Origin: Brevundimonas sp.
GTDB taxonomy: Bacteria; Pseudomonadota; Alphaproteobacteria; Caulobacterales; Caulobacteraceae
Length of the DNA stretch: 64,000 nt
Direction: 5' to 3'
Assembly (NCBI RefSeq): GCF_030682035.1
Contig: NZ_JAUXQZ010000023.1
Span: 97,857-161,856, forward strand
The position numbers and the translations under genes are program-made. Under the pieces are notes generated by a model. That model searched no databases. It was not told the origin of the DNA and worked only from the letters and a program-made list of their open reading frames with translations. Shown one piece after another: positions 18,240 to 27,903 of this stretch. How positions within the stretch are numbered: the stretch's first letter is position 1; each line of letters starts with the position of its first letter.

Positions 18240-20556
18240 GCGCCTGAAGCTCGGGCGTGTCGAACATGCTGCGTCGTAGCGAGCCGAACAGGTTGACATA
18301 GTCGTCCGTCCACGGCCGCACCGCGGTCCGGGCCGGCGTGTTCCAGCGGCCGTCGGCAATGAAATCGTCCAGCCCCTCCGGCGTCGGCGACAGGATCAGG
18401 GCCTCGGTCGAGGCCTCGGCCATCTCCGGCGTATCGTCCCGCTCATAGTAGAGCTGGTGGAGGCTCGGCCGGCCCAGGGCCTGGGCCGCGGCGATGGCCG
18501 GCAGGGTGATGTCGAGGTTGCGGTTCGACAGGTGCAGCAGCACGACCCCGTCGGGCTTCAGCAATGCCAGATAGCCTTCAATGGCCTCGACTGTCAGCAG
18601 ATGGGTCGGCACGGCGTCCGATGAGAAGGCGTCGATGATCAGCAGGTCGTAGGATCCCGGTGCCTCCTTCGCCAGCGTCAGGCGCGCGTCGCCGAGCACG
18701 GTGTTGATCGGGCCCGAAGCGCAGTCGGAGATGTAGCTGAACCACTGCGGATCGCGCGACAGGCGGTTCACCATCGGATCGATCTCGAAGAAGGTCATCG
18801 TGTCCTCGGTGCGCTTGTAGGTCGCCATGGCGCCGGACCCCTGACCGACCACGCCGATCTTCGCCGGACCGCGCCGCTCGACCATGGTCGCCGCCTGACC
18901 GATCGGGGTCGCCGCGGCGTAGTAGAGGGTCGGAATGCAGTCGAAGCGGCCGTCGCGCGCCTGGGCGCCGTGCAGGGTCGTGCCGTGCATCAACACATGG
19001 ACGTCGCCGCCCAGCCGCTGATCGGGCGAGTTGGCCACCCGCATCACGCCGAAGAAACTGCGCTCCGAATAGCTCCAGTCATAGCCGCGCGCGATCCACT
19101 GGGCCGAAAGGGCGATCATCAGCAGGATGGCGGTGAAGACCAGCGCCCGGTCACGCATCAGGAAGGCGCAGATGGCGGCGGGCATCAGCAGGACCATGGT
19201 CAGCTGATCCATGCCCAGCGGGAAATTATCGTAGAACCAGCCACGCGCACCGTCATTGGCGTTCAGGTAGATCGACAACAGGACCGGTGAGGCCGCGACC
19301 GCGCCTGCGGCGACCAGGGTTCCGATGTGGATCCCGGTCAGCCGCCCCTTGCCCCACGGCCGAGCCAGGCCGACGAGCACCAGCACCAGCGGATACTCCC
19401 ACACCATGTTGAAGATGACCGGCGCCAGCAGGGCCGTGAAGGCCCCGCCGACGACGCCGCCCAGCGACATCAGCAGATAGAATTCCGTCAGTCGGTCGGG
19501 CGGCGGTCGCCTTGACGCCAGTAGCTGGTGGCACATCAGGGCGGCGAAGAAGAAGGCTATCAGGTGCAGGCCGAACGCCAGCGACCAGTTGGCGGAGCGG
19601 AAGGCCACGATCAAGACCACGATCGCGCCGGTCGCCCCCTGGATGATCAGGGTGATGTTCAGGGGAATCGACGGCCGGTTCTGGAAGGCGATCACGAAGG
19701 TCAGCAGATAGAGCGCCAACGGCAGCACCCAGAGGAAGGGGGCCGAGGCCACGTCGGTCGACAGATGGGAGGTCACGCCCAACATCAGGCTGGACGGCGC
19801 CGCCGCCAGCAGGACGAGCACGCCCTTCTCTCGCCATGAGATCGGCGCGCTGGCCGCGAGCGGCGCGGGCTCCGTCGTCTGGTCCAGCCGGCGGCGCCAG
19901 ACCGTGAAGGCCAGGACCACGACCATCAGCACGAAGACGACATAGCCGCCGCTCCAGCCGAACCAGCCGCGCTGTCCCGACAGGGTCGCCAGCGGCTCGA
20001 TCAGGATCGGATAGGACAGCAGGGCGAGGAAGCTGCCGAGGTTGGAGGCGGCGTAGAGGACATAGGGGTTCTGGCCATCCGCGTGACCGGCACGGACCCG
20101 GGCGTACCAGGCCTGCATCAGCGGCGCCGTCGCCGAGAGCACCGCGAACGGCGCGCCCACCGACAGGGTCAGGGTGGCCAGCAGCCACATGATGGGGGCC
20201 GCCGGGTCCGGATCGCCCAGCAGGCCGTTGACACTGAGCGGCAGGAACAGGGCGGCGAGCAGCAGCAGACCCAGATGGATGCCCACCTGGGTCTTGATTG
20301 ATCCGACCTTCTGCAACAGGTGGGCATAGCCGTAACCGGCCAGCAGGGCGGTCTGGAAGAAGACCATGGCGGTGTTCCACACCGCCGGAGATCCGCCCAG
20401 CATGGGCAGGACCAGTTTGGTCACCATCGGCTGGACCACGAACACCAGCGCCGCCGAGGTGAAGATGGCGACCGCGAAAAGGATGGGCGTGAGGCGATCT
20501 GGTGCGCCCGACCCAATGCCCGTTTCGACGCTGGAGTCCCCGGTGGTGTCGCTCAT
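18226..20556 (-). CDS. Fused MFS-like membrane / spermidine-synthase-like protein
   Basis: This protein of about 776 residues has roughly the first 470 residues forming many transmembrane helices ([21 protein letters not shown], then [16 protein letters not shown]). The C-terminal part is a spermidine-synthase-type methyltransferase fold with [31 protein letters not shown] and [14 protein letters not shown]. This 'fused MFS/spermidine synthase' architecture is widespread in bacteria but functionally uncharacterised. The motifs suggest binding of S-adenosylmethionine-like ligands, not proven polyamine synthesis. The frame continues past 20556, but that stretch is antisense to pncC. I chose the ATG at 20554-20556 (MSDTTGDSS). 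Confidence 0.85.
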   Translation of the reverse strand: MSDTTGDSSVETGIGSGAPDRLTPILFAVAIFTSAALVFVVQPMVTKLVLPMLGGSPAVWNTAMVFFQTALLAGYGYAHLLQKVGSIKTQVGIHLGLLLLAALFLPLSVNGLLGDPDPAAPIMWLLATLTLSVGAPFAVLSATAPLMQAWYARVRAGHADGQNPYVLYAASNLGSFLALLSYPILIEPLATLSGQRGWFGWSGGYVVFVLMVVVLAFTVWRRRLDQTTEPAPLAASAPISWREKGVLVLLAAAPSSLMLGVTSHLSTDVASAPFLWVLPLALYLLTFVIAFQNRPSIPLNITLIIQGATGAIVVLIVAFRSANWSLAFGLHLIAFFFAALMCHQLLASRRPPPDRLTEFYLLMSLGGVVGGAFTALLAPVIFNMVWEYPLVLVLVGLARPWGKGRLTGIHIGTLVAAGAVAASPVLLSIYLNANDGARGWFYDNFPLGMDQLTMVLLMPAAICAFLMRDRALVFTAILLMIALSAQWIARGYDWSYSERSFFGVMRVANSPDQRLGGDVHVLMHGTTLHGAQARDGRFDCIPTLYYAAATPIGQAATMVERRGPAKIGVVGQGSGAMATYKRTEDTMTFFEIDPMVNRLSRDPQWFSYISDCASGPINTVLGDARLTLAKEAPGSYDLLIIDAFSSDAVPTHLLTVEAIEGYLALLKPDGVVLLHLSNRNLDITLPAIAAAQALGRPSLHQLYYERDDTPEMAEASTEALILSPTPEGLDDFIADGRWNTPARTAVRPWTDDYVNLFGSLRRSMFDTPELQALRNQ

Positions 20557-20640
20557 GCCCGCCCCGTATGCTGGCGCCGTCCCCGGGCGCATCCCGCTAC
20601 CCTGGACCGACTCGCCGCCCTTTCGGAAGACCTCGAACGC

Positions 20641-21132
20641 ATGTTCCCCGCTGACATCGAATCCCTCGCCCGCCAGGTGATCGAAACAGCCGTCGCCCGG
20701 GGTCTGACCATCGCCACGGCCGAGAGCTGCACCGGCGGGCTGGTCGCCGGCGCCCTGACCGCGATTGCGGGCTCGTCCGCCGCCGTCGAGCGCGGCTTCG
20801 TCACCTATAGCAACGCCGCCAAGACCGAGCTTCTGGGCGTGCCCGCTGACCTGATTGAAGCCCACGGTGCCGTGTCGGAACCGGTCGCCCGCGCCATGGC
20901 GGACGGCGCCCTGACGCGGTCGCCGGCCGAGGTCTCCGTCTCGGTGACAGGCATCGCAGGGCCGGGGGGCGGCTCTGCCGACAAGCCGGTGGGGCTGGTG
21001 CATTTCGGAGCCGTCGGCCCGGCGGGCGCGATCCATGTCGAACACCGCTTCGGCGACCTTGGACGCGACGAGGTCCGGCTGGCCGGCGTTCGCGTGGCCC
21101 TGGACCTGTTGCTGGACCGGATCGGCGCATGA
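20641..21132 (+). CDS. pncC: CinA-family nicotinamide-nucleotide amidohydrolase
   Basis: This 163-residue protein consists only of the C-terminal CinA domain (PncC type). It hydrolyses nicotinamide mononucleotide to nicotinate mononucleotide in the pyridine-nucleotide salvage cycle. Signatures are [33 protein letters not shown] and [13 protein letters not shown]. The start ATG at 20641 ([12 protein letters not shown]) gives the normal length. The frame is open further upstream, but that part overlaps the divergent fusion protein. It overlaps the tusA-like gene by 4 nt (ATGA). Confidence 0.95.
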   Translation: MFPADIESLARQVIETAVARGLTIATAESCTGGLVAGALTAIAGSSAAVERGFVTYSNAAKTELLGVPADLIEAHGAVSEPVARAMADGALTRSPAEVSVSVTGIAGPGGGSADKPVGLVHFGAVGPAGAIHVEHRFGDLGRDEVRLAGVRVALDLLLDRIGA

Positions 21133-21359
21133 TCGTCGACGCCCGCGGCCACCGCTGCCCGACCCCCAGCCTGAAACTTCAGAAGGCAATGCGGGATGTC
21201 GCGCCCGGCGCCCGCCTGACCCTGCTGGCCACCGACCCGATGGCGCGGATAGACGTGCCGCATCTGATGGCGGGACTGGGCGGGGAGACGGTCTCGATCG
21301 ACGAGACGGACGGGGTGCTGACTATCGTGGTCGCGACGCCCGCCGCGCCGACAGGCTGA
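21129..21359 (+). CDS. TusA-like sulfurtransferase
   Basis: This 76-residue protein has the TusA/SirA fold. The single active-site cysteine lies in the family motif [16 protein letters not shown], where the persulfide is carried. TusA proteins relay sulfur for tRNA thiolation, molybdopterin or sulfur oxidation. The ATG overlaps the pncC stop by 4 nt, so the two are co-translated. The last 38 nt overlap the convergent YihY-family gene. Which sulfur pathway it serves is not visible from the context. Confidence 0.9.
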   Translation: MIVDARGHRCPTPSLKLQKAMRDVAPGARLTLLATDPMARIDVPHLMAGLGGETVSIDETDGVLTIVVATPAAPTG

Positions 21360-22233
21360 CCACTGAATTCGGCAAGGGCTCGTCCGGTTCGATCTCGGGC
21401 GCACCCATGGAACGGGCGGCGATCTCCATCTCGGTGGCGAAGGCGCCGCCATAGAAGATGGCGTTGACGTTCCACGACAGCCAGATCAGCAGCACCACCA
21501 CCGCGCCGACCGATCCATAGGTCGCCCCCAGAGGCGCGATCTGCTCGACATAGATGGCGCAGAGCCAGGACGAAATAGTCGACATCACCGTGGCCACCAC
21601 CCCGCCGGCGATGGACGGCGCCCAGGCCACCGGCGTGCGATGTGACATGGCGTAGCGGTAAAGCATGGTCAGGCCGATCGCGAGCCCGAGCGCGGGCCAC
21701 AGGCCTTCCAGCGGAAGGCCGCTGGAGGCGGCCGCTCCGCCGGGTCCGGCGTGTTCCAGCAGACGCGAGGTCACCACCGCCCCGGAGACGATGGTGAACA
21801 GCAGGAAGGCCGCCAGGGCGACGAAGAAGGCCAGCAGGTTGAACTTGAAGAAGCCGTGCGGCTCCTTCTCGTCATGGATCAGGTTCAGCCCGGCCAGCAG
21901 GGCCTTGAAGCCCCGGTGCGCCGCATAGCCGCCGATGACCACGGCGAAGAAACTCTGGGCCGAAACGGTCCGCGCCGAGGCGTTGGCCAGCCGCTCGATC
22001 TCCAGCCGGAAGATGGCGCGCGCGGCCGTCGGCATGACATCGGCCAAGGCCGCCGCCTGTTCGCTGACCTGGGTGATGGACAGCACTGCCTTGTAGAAAC
22101 CGATCAGGATGGCGATGGCCGGGAAGACCGCCAGCAGGGCGAAGAAGGACACGCCACCGGTGTAGAGCATCACGTCGCGGCCCCAGCTGCGCGTGAACGC
22201 CTTGACCGACAGGCGGCCCCACAGCATGGGCAT
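21322..22233 (-). CDS. YihY/BrkB-family inner membrane protein
   Basis: This protein of about 303 residues or slightly longer has six hydrophobic segments. It includes DVMLYTGGVSFFALLAVFPAIAILIG, typical of the YihY/virulence factor BrkB family, and ATYGSVGAVVVLLIWLSWNVNAIFYGGAF, its conserved C-terminal signature. Function is unknown; early annotation as ribonuclease BN was wrong. The start is ambiguous: ATG at 22231-22233 (MPMLWGRL) is the first ATG, but the same frame offers GTG up to 22287, which would add a short cytoplasmic helix. It is divergent from popA. Confidence 0.85.
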   Translation of the reverse strand: MPMLWGRLSVKAFTRSWGRDVMLYTGGVSFFALLAVFPAIAILIGFYKAVLSITQVSEQAAALADVMPTAARAIFRLEIERLANASARTVSAQSFFAVVIGGYAAHRGFKALLAGLNLIHDEKEPHGFFKFNLLAFFVALAAFLLFTIVSGAVVTSRLLEHAGPGGAAASSGLPLEGLWPALGLAIGLTMLYRYAMSHRTPVAWAPSIAGGVVATVMSTISSWLCAIYVEQIAPLGATYGSVGAVVVLLIWLSWNVNAIFYGGAFATEMEIAARSMGAPEIEPDEPLPNSVVSLSARRASRPR

Positions 22234-22440
22234 GGCCCAACGCGCTGCTGCTTCGATGTCCGATTTCGCCTGCAATCCGGTCCCCACACCCTGCAAGCTC
22301 GCACTACTACCCCAATTCGGGCCACGGGAAACCCGCTGCGGAAAGCGACAGCCGACCCGTTGCCTGTAGCCGCCTGCCCTCGCTATGGTCCGCCGCCATG
22401 AGACCGCGCCCGGGGCTGGGGGCGGCTGGAGATTTCGCCC

Positions 22441-23754
22441 TTGGGTTCCGATCCGCGCATACTGGTCGTCGCCCCCGACGACGGCCTGATTGGCCCGTTG
22501 TGTCAGGGGTTGGACGCGCTCGGCTGGCGCACCGTGACCGCCCGATCGATGGCCGGCGCCGTCCAGGTGCTGATCGACTGGCCACTGGAGACGGTGATTC
22601 TCGACGCCCGGATGCCCGACGCGGTCGAGGGGATCGCCGCCCTGCGCCAGACCGTAACCCCTCGCCGCCTGCCGATTCTCGCCATCGGGTCCGAAGCCGC
22701 GGCCTGGGCGCCGGGTCTGGCCGACATCGTGATGTCCAATCCACCGCACGCTGCCCAGGCGGCGCTGCGGCTGGAAAGTCTGGTCCGGTCCGCCATCGCC
22801 GAGGAGGAGGTGTCGCTGCGCGAGGCGACATTCGCCGCGCGGGGCCAGCCGCTGCCGATTTCCGACCTCGACGTCACCCCGTTGCGGGTCCTGGCTGCCG
22901 GCAAGCCGGACCGGCATTTCCTCGCCCTGTCGAATGCCCTGACCGCGCGCGGCTGCGAGGTGGTGGCGGCGCCGACGCCCTACACCGCCTTCGACTACCT
23001 GCATGAGCGGCCGTTCGACGCCGCCGTCCTGTGGGGCGCAGAGGACCATGCTCCGGCCCTGTCCATCGCCTCGGGCATGAAGCGGAACACCCGCCTGTAT
23101 CACATCCCGGCGGTGCTCTATCTGCGCGGCGCGGGCGAGATCAATCTGTCCGAACTGTACAATCGCGGCTTCGCAGACGTCGCCGCGGCCGACACGCCCG
23201 AGGATGAGACGGCGGAGCGAATCACCGCTCTGGCCCGCGCCCATCGTCGCCACGTCGCCATTCGCAAGGCGCTGGAGAGCGCCCGCGGCTCGGGCCTGAC
23301 TGATCGCACGACGGGCCTGTTCACCCCCGAACTGTTCGCCAGCCATCTGGCCCGCGTGGCCGAGGGCGCCCGTCTGCGTCGCCGCCCGCTCTCGGTCGCC
23401 GTTTTGCGGGTGTCCGAGACCGAGGCGGTCGTCGAGGCGCGCAAGGGCGGCTGGCTGGATCGCGCCCTGCCCCAGATCGGAGCCATGGTCTCGCGCCTGA
23501 TCCGCACGGAGGACACCGCCGCCCGCCTGTCGGCCGATGTGTTCGCCCTGGCCCTGCCCGCGACGCAAGGACCGGCCGGGCGGATCGCCGCCGACCGGAT
23601 CGCCGCCGTCATAGGCTGCACCGCCTTTGACGCCGGTCCCGACCGGTCGCCCTTTGTGGTCGAGTTCGAGGTGGGCGTCGCCGAGGTGGCGGCCGGGGAG
23701 TCACCCGCCACGGTGCTGGAACGCGCTTCAAAGGATGTTCGCGTTTCCGTCTGA
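22441..23754 (+). CDS. popA: PopA-like c-di-GMP effector (REC-REC-degenerate GGDEF)
   Basis: This 437-residue protein starts at TTG 22441 behind a GGAG site. Residues 1-120 are a receiver domain with D55 in VILDARMPDA. Residues ~150-260 are a second, degenerate receiver (VLWG where the aspartate should be). Residues ~285-437 are a GGDEF-fold domain whose active-site motif reads SADVF, so it should not make c-di-GMP. The inhibitory-site motif RxxD is intact (RTED, residues 355-358). This matches PopA of Caulobacter crescentus, which binds c-di-GMP at that site and helps recruit the CtrA-degradation machinery to the cell pole. It would link c-di-GMP to cell-cycle control here. Confidence 0.85.
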   Translation: MGSDPRILVVAPDDGLIGPLCQGLDALGWRTVTARSMAGAVQVLIDWPLETVILDARMPDAVEGIAALRQTVTPRRLPILAIGSEAAAWAPGLADIVMSNPPHAAQAALRLESLVRSAIAEEEVSLREATFAARGQPLPISDLDVTPLRVLAAGKPDRHFLALSNALTARGCEVVAAPTPYTAFDYLHERPFDAAVLWGAEDHAPALSIASGMKRNTRLYHIPAVLYLRGAGEINLSELYNRGFADVAAADTPEDETAERITALARAHRRHVAIRKALESARGSGLTDRTTGLFTPELFASHLARVAEGARLRRRPLSVAVLRVSETEAVVEARKGGWLDRALPQIGAMVSRLIRTEDTAARLSADVFALALPATQGPAGRIAADRIAAVIGCTAFDAGPDRSPFVVEFEVGVAEVAAGESPATVLERASKDVRVSV

Positions 23755-23804
23755 CGGCCGCGCCTGGCCGGTCGGCCCCGCTGAAGAACCAAGGACCCAC
23801 GATC

Positions 23805-24563
23805 ATGAGCGACCAGCCGCCCGCCGCCGTCGATGGCCCGACCACAGACCACGTCCTCGTCGAGGTCACCATACCCGCCCCTGCCGACACGGTGTGGGCG
23901 GCCCTGCGCGACCCGCAGAAGATCAAGGAATGGTTCGGCTGGGAGACCGACGGCCTGAAGGATGAGATCGACTTCATCTTCGTCACCCACGCCGCCGCCG
24001 ACGAGGAAAGGCGGGTCGTCACCTTCGTGGGCGTCCAGGACCGCTATGAGGTCGAGGCGCACGGCGACGCCAGCATCGTCAGGGTGGTGCGCGCGGCCCC
24101 GGCCGGCGACGACTGGTCCGACGTCTTCGACGGCATGATCGAGGGCTGGATCTCCTTCACCTGGCAGCTGGCCTTCGCCTTCGCCCGCCACCCCGGCCAG
24201 ACCCGCCGTACGCTCTTCTTCTCGGGCCCGCCGCGCGAGGACCGGCTGGCCCTGTCCCTGCTCGGCCTCGACGCCGCCCCCGCGCCGAGGGAACCCTGGT
24301 CCATGCCGCTGGGACCGGAGGCGGCGGCCTCTGGCCATGTCTGGTATCTGGCGCGCCACCAGACCGGCGTCACCGTCGACGCCTGGGGCGACGGCCTGCT
24401 GGTGGTGGTGGACCGCCCGCCCAGCGAGAAACAGCCGCGTGGCTCGACCATGCTGACCCTGACCACCTACGGCCTCAGCGAGGCGGCCCTCGCCGACCTG
24501 CGAGCCTGCTGGCAGGGCTGGTGGGATGAGCGGTTCGAGACGGTCGGGCCGGGCTGCGACTGA
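23805..24563 (+). CDS. SRPBCC (AHSA1-like) domain protein
   Basis: This 252-residue protein has an N-terminal SRPBCC/START-like fold: VLVEVTIPAPADTVWAALRDPQKIKEWFGWE is the classic opening of the AHSA1 family. The C-terminal 120 residues (LALSLLGLDAAPAPREPW, then HVWYLARHQTGVTVDAW) look like a second, less conserved copy or an added domain. These proteins bind hydrophobic ligands or act in stress. No specific role can be assigned. It is 50 nt downstream of popA on the same strand, and probably has its own ribosome-binding site (AAGGACC-like) just before the ATG. Confidence 0.75.
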   Translation: MSDQPPAAVDGPTTDHVLVEVTIPAPADTVWAALRDPQKIKEWFGWETDGLKDEIDFIFVTHAAADEERRVVTFVGVQDRYEVEAHGDASIVRVVRAAPAGDDWSDVFDGMIEGWISFTWQLAFAFARHPGQTRRTLFFSGPPREDRLALSLLGLDAAPAPREPWSMPLGPEAAASGHVWYLARHQTGVTVDAWGDGLLVVVDRPPSEKQPRGSTMLTLTTYGLSEAALADLRACWQGWWDERFETVGPGCD

Positions 24564-24759
24564 CGGGAGCGGTCATTCCAGACACGGTGTTCCAACTCGA
24601 TGCCACTATCAGCTCGCCAGCGACGCTGGCCGGCTATGGATACAGTGCACACCAAGACTGAACATCCAGGCCGTCTCGTCGGGTTCGGGTGACCACGCCG
24701 TCCAATTCTGCGCCTCATGATCATTGACCCCGCGCGGCGCCATGCCTACCAACCGCGCC
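24564..24759. other. Intergenic region with a small hairpin
   Basis: These ~196 bases separate the SRPBCC gene from the SDR gene. A GCCAGC-GAC-GCTGGC hairpin lies near 24613-24627 and could attenuate read-through, but it lacks a T-run. Nothing else is recognisable. Confidence 0.4.
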
Positions 24760-25512
24760 ATGACCGACCTCCCCCTCCGAGACCGCATGGCCCTCGTCGT
24801 CGGGGCGTCGCGCGGCATCGGCTACGAGAGCGCCCTGGCGCTGGCCAAGGCGGGTGCGCATGTGATCGCCACGGCGCGGACGGTGGGCGGGCTGGAGGAG
24901 CTGGACGACGCCATCTTCGCCGCGACCGGCAAGCACGCGACCCTGATCCCGTTCGACCTTGTGGACGGCGGGGCGATCGACCGGTTGGGCGGAGCGATCC
25001 ATGAGCGGTTCGGGCGGCTGGATGTCTGGGTGCAGGCGGCGGCGACCATGGGGGCCTCGGGCCTGACGCCGGTCAGCCACGCCGACCCGCGCGTCTGGGC
25101 CAAGGTCGAGAAGACCAATTTCACCGCCGTCTATCGCCTGATCCGCTCGCTGGAGCCCTTGCTGAAGGCGTCGGACGCCGGACGCGCCGTCTATCTGACC
25201 ACCAGCGTCGCGGCGGCGCCCCGAGCCTTCTGGGGCATGTACGCCGCCACCAAGGCGGGGGCCGAGGCCCTGGTCAAATGCTGGGCCGACGAGATCGAGT
25301 CCACACCGGTGCGCGTCGCCATCCTCGACCCGGGCCGGATGCGCACGGCGATGCGGGCCCAGGCCTGGCCCGGCGAGGACCCGGAGGACATCCCCCACCC
25401 GTCGCTGATCGGCCCGCTGATGGTCGAACTGGCGCGCGGTGATCTTGAGCCGCCGCTGGAGGTCAGTTTCAAGGACTGGAGTTCGGGACCGGGGGTGGCG
25501 GCGCTGATCTGA
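24760..25512 (+). CDS. Short-chain dehydrogenase/reductase family protein
   Basis: This ~250-residue classical SDR has the cofactor-binding motif VGASRGIGYESALALAKAG (TGxxxGIG variant) and VQAAATMG in the NNAG position. The active-site YxxxK is seen as YAATKAGAEALVKCW, with serine in TTSVAAAP. It should bind NAD(P)H and oxidise or reduce an alcohol or ketone of unknown identity. The frame opens at TTG 24724, with ATGs at 24742 and 24760. The last is preferred because homology begins at MTDLPLRDRMALVVGAS. The 3' end overlaps the convergent gene by 44 nt, an unusually long tail-to-tail overlap. Confidence 0.88.
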   Translation: MTDLPLRDRMALVVGASRGIGYESALALAKAGAHVIATARTVGGLEELDDAIFAATGKHATLIPFDLVDGGAIDRLGGAIHERFGRLDVWVQAAATMGASGLTPVSHADPRVWAKVEKTNFTAVYRLIRSLEPLLKASDAGRAVYLTTSVAAAPRAFWGMYAATKAGAEALVKCWADEIESTPVRVAILDPGRMRTAMRAQAWPGEDPEDIPHPSLIGPLMVELARGDLEPPLEVSFKDWSSGPGVAALI

Positions 25513-26050
25513 GAACGTCGGCGGGAGCTGAGGCCTCGGCGCCGGCTTCTTCCGTGTCCGCCAGCCGGGAGACAAGGTGACCCGGCGCCATAGTGCTTCC
25601 ATCAAGGGTCTTGAGCATTTCCAGAAACCCGGGATCATAGGCCTTCTGGCGCAGGCTCAAAAAATACTGGGCTCCCGGCTGAGTCGAATAGGTCGCGAGG
25701 ACGGAACTATTCGCCTCCCACAACTCACAGCCGATCACGCCGTCCAGATAGTGCAGATACAGGTTTTCGTACACCTTGAAGAAACTGTACATGGTGTGAA
25801 CGAGACGGGCCCGGTCTCTCTCGTCGAGCGACTGGAAGTCGTGACACCCGCGCTGGAAAATCCAGGGCAGATCCTTGTCGCCCATGACATGGTGGCTCCA
25901 TTCCATCAGCGAGCGCATCGCGGCGTCCCGGTATTCGGTTTTGAAGGCCTTGGCACCCGAGCGAATCTGTAGCGCCAGATAGATCAGGGACGCCACCACG
26001 GCGGCTGCGCCGATGGCTTCGGCCAATGCCGCTACTGCTGCCCAATCCAT
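25469..26050 (-). CDS. Membrane-anchored protein of unknown function
   Basis: This 193-residue protein has one N-terminal transmembrane helix (AIGAAAVVASLIYLALQI). A helical cytoplasmic domain follows with aromatic and histidine residues (EWSHHVMGDKDLPWIFQRGC; FFKVYENLYLHYLDGVI), and a proline-rich tail. Similar proteins with an N-terminal 'xxxxVIASLIYLALQIR' helix are common hypotheticals in proteobacteria. I know of no assigned function. The C-terminal ~14 codons are antisense to the SDR gene. Confidence 0.7.
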   Translation of the reverse strand: MDWAAVAALAEAIGAAAVVASLIYLALQIRSGAKAFKTEYRDAAMRSLMEWSHHVMGDKDLPWIFQRGCHDFQSLDERDRARLVHTMYSFFKVYENLYLHYLDGVIGCELWEANSSVLATYSTQPGAQYFLSLRQKAYDPGFLEMLKTLDGSTMAPGHLVSRLADTEEAGAEASAPADVLRSAPPPPVPNSSP

Positions 26051-26139
26051 TCGCGCCCCGCAAATCGCTCTCCGCCACTACTGGGTGGTAGTTCGACGCG
26101 CTGTCAACCAAACCACCAGCCGCGCACGGCGCCCGCCGC

Positions 26140-27762
26140 CTACTTCTTCGGCAGGTGCTTCTGCCCGGTCCGCACCCGCCCTGACCGCGACACCTGCCGC
26201 GCCCCGCGCCGCGCGCCCTTCTGGACCGCCACCGACGAGCCGGCCTTCTTGTTGGCGCTGGCCTTCAGCCCGGCCAGCGGCTTCAGCTTGGTCTTGCCCG
26301 CCTTCTTCTGCTCCAGCGCCTTGCCGGGCAGGTTGGACAGCATCTCGGCGCGCTCGGCCTTCTTGATGACGCGCCTCGGCGCGGTCTTGGCATCGCCCTT
26401 GTAGCGTTCGGGGCCGGACTTGGAGCCGCCCGGCGCATAGGGGTTCTCAGAGCCCGACTTGACCAGCAGGCGGATCGGGGTGCCCGGCAGGTCGAAGCTC
26501 TCGCGCAGATTGTTGACCAGATAGCGCTTGTACTGCTCCGGCATGGACTCGGCGCGGCTGGCCATCAGCACGAAGGTCGGCGGCCGGGCCTTGGTCTGGG
26601 CCATGTATTTGGGCTTGATCCGCTTGCCGTCGACGGCGGGGGGCGGATGCCTCTGGGTAGCCAGCGCCAGCCAGGTGTTGAGGTCCTTGGTCTTGACCTT
26701 GACCGACCAGGTGGCGTGGGCCTGAAGCACGGCCGGCATAAGCCGCTCTACGCCGCGGCCGCTGTGCGACGACAGGGCCACGAACGGCGAGCCCTTGAGC
26801 TGGGGCAGCTTGTCCTCGGCCATCTGGCTGAGCTTGGCCAGCTTGGCCTGGGGGCTTTCCTCGAGGTCCCATTTGGCGGCGACATAGACCAGGGCCCGGC
26901 CCTCGCGCTCGACCAGATCGGCCAGCTGCAGGTCCTGGGTGTCGAAGGCGTCGTCCTTGTCCATGACCAGCACGACCACCTCGGCGAAGGTGATGGCGCG
27001 GATGGTGTCGGCGACCGACAGCTTCTCCAGCTTCTCCTGCACCCGGGCCTTGCGGCGCATCCCGGCGGTGTCGACCAGGCGGATGTTCTGGCCCTCGAAC
27101 TCCCAGTCGACCGAGATGGAGTCGCGAGTGATGCCGGCCTCGGGGCCGGTCAGCATCCGGTCTTCGCCGATCAGCCGGTTGATCAGGGTCGATTTGCCGG
27201 CGTTGGGGCGGCCGATGATGGCGATGCGGATCGGCTTGTCGGGCTCGTCGATCTCTTCGATGAAGATGTCGGCGCTCGCGGCCACCACGGCGGCGTAGAG
27301 GTCGGCCATGCCCTCGCCGTGCTCGGCCGAGATGGCGACCGGCTCGCCGAAGCCGAGCGAATACGCCTCGCCGATGCCGCCGCCGCTCTCGCGGCTCTCG
27401 GACTTGTTGGCCAGCAGGATGACGGGCTTGTGCTGTTTGCGCAGGCGGTCGGCGAAGATCTGGTCCAGCGAGGTGACGCCTTCGCGGGCGTCCATCATGA
27501 ACAGGATCAGGTCGCCGTCTTCCAGCGCCGCCTCGGTCTGTTCGCGCATCCGCGATTCGAGGCTGCCGTCGGTGACGTCCTCATAGCCGGCGGTGTCGAT
27601 CAGGGTCAGGTCCATGTCGCCGATGTTGCCGTCGGCGTAGCGACGGTCGCGGGTCACGCCCGGGCGGTCATCAACCAGCGCGAGGCGCTTGCCGACGAGA
27701 CGATTGAACAATGTCGACTTGCCCACATTGGGGCGGCCGACGATGGCGACTTTGAGAGCCAT
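26140..27762 (-). CDS. der: Ribosome biogenesis GTPase Der (EngA)
   Basis: This 540-residue protein has two tandem GTPase domains, at about residues 1-165 (GRPNVGKSTLFNRL; DTAGY; NKSE) and 185-360 (GRPNAGKSTLINRL; DTAGM), followed by the KH-like domain. Der is essential for 50S assembly. The chain is ~50 residues longer than E. coli Der because of a lysine/arginine-rich C-terminal tail (from about 465: KGDAKTAPRRVIKKAERAEM and beyond), which may contact rRNA. It follows bamB and the TPR gene on the same strand, the usual yfgM-bamB-der order. Confidence 0.97.
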   Translation of the reverse strand: MALKVAIVGRPNVGKSTLFNRLVGKRLALVDDRPGVTRDRRYADGNIGDMDLTLIDTAGYEDVTDGSLESRMREQTEAALEDGDLILFMMDAREGVTSLDQIFADRLRKQHKPVILLANKSESRESGGGIGEAYSLGFGEPVAISAEHGEGMADLYAAVVAASADIFIEEIDEPDKPIRIAIIGRPNAGKSTLINRLIGEDRMLTGPEAGITRDSISVDWEFEGQNIRLVDTAGMRRKARVQEKLEKLSVADTIRAITFAEVVVLVMDKDDAFDTQDLQLADLVEREGRALVYVAAKWDLEESPQAKLAKLSQMAEDKLPQLKGSPFVALSSHSGRGVERLMPAVLQAHATWSVKVKTKDLNTWLALATQRHPPPAVDGKRIKPKYMAQTKARPPTFVLMASRAESMPEQYKRYLVNNLRESFDLPGTPIRLLVKSGSENPYAPGGSKSGPERYKGDAKTAPRRVIKKAERAEMLSNLPGKALEQKKAGKTKLKPLAGLKASANKKAGSSVAVQKGARRGARQVSRSGRVRTGQKHLPKK

Positions 27763-27855
27763 GTCGGCCTTCTAACGCAGTTCGGGGGGCGAGCGATATC
27801 GGTTCACATGCACTTGGCATCTGAACCCAGATCATCGCTCCAACTAAAGTAGGGC

Positions 27856-27897
27856 CATTTTTTGGATTCAGGTCGAATCGACCTGAACCAAAAATGG
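27856..27897 (-). terminator. Long imperfect hairpin after bamB
   Basis: Just downstream of the bamB stop lies a near-perfect palindrome. The arms of about 20 bp read CCATTTTTtGGaTTCAGGTCGA and its complement around a one-base centre, with two single-base bulges. Runs of T and A lie at the outer ends of the arms, so transcription from either direction would make a stable stem with flanking U residues. It could act as a terminator or as mRNA 3'-end protection between bamB and der. It also contains GATTC and GAATC, both CcrM-type GANTC sites. Confidence 0.6.
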
Positions 27898-27903
27898 ACC
27901 AGG

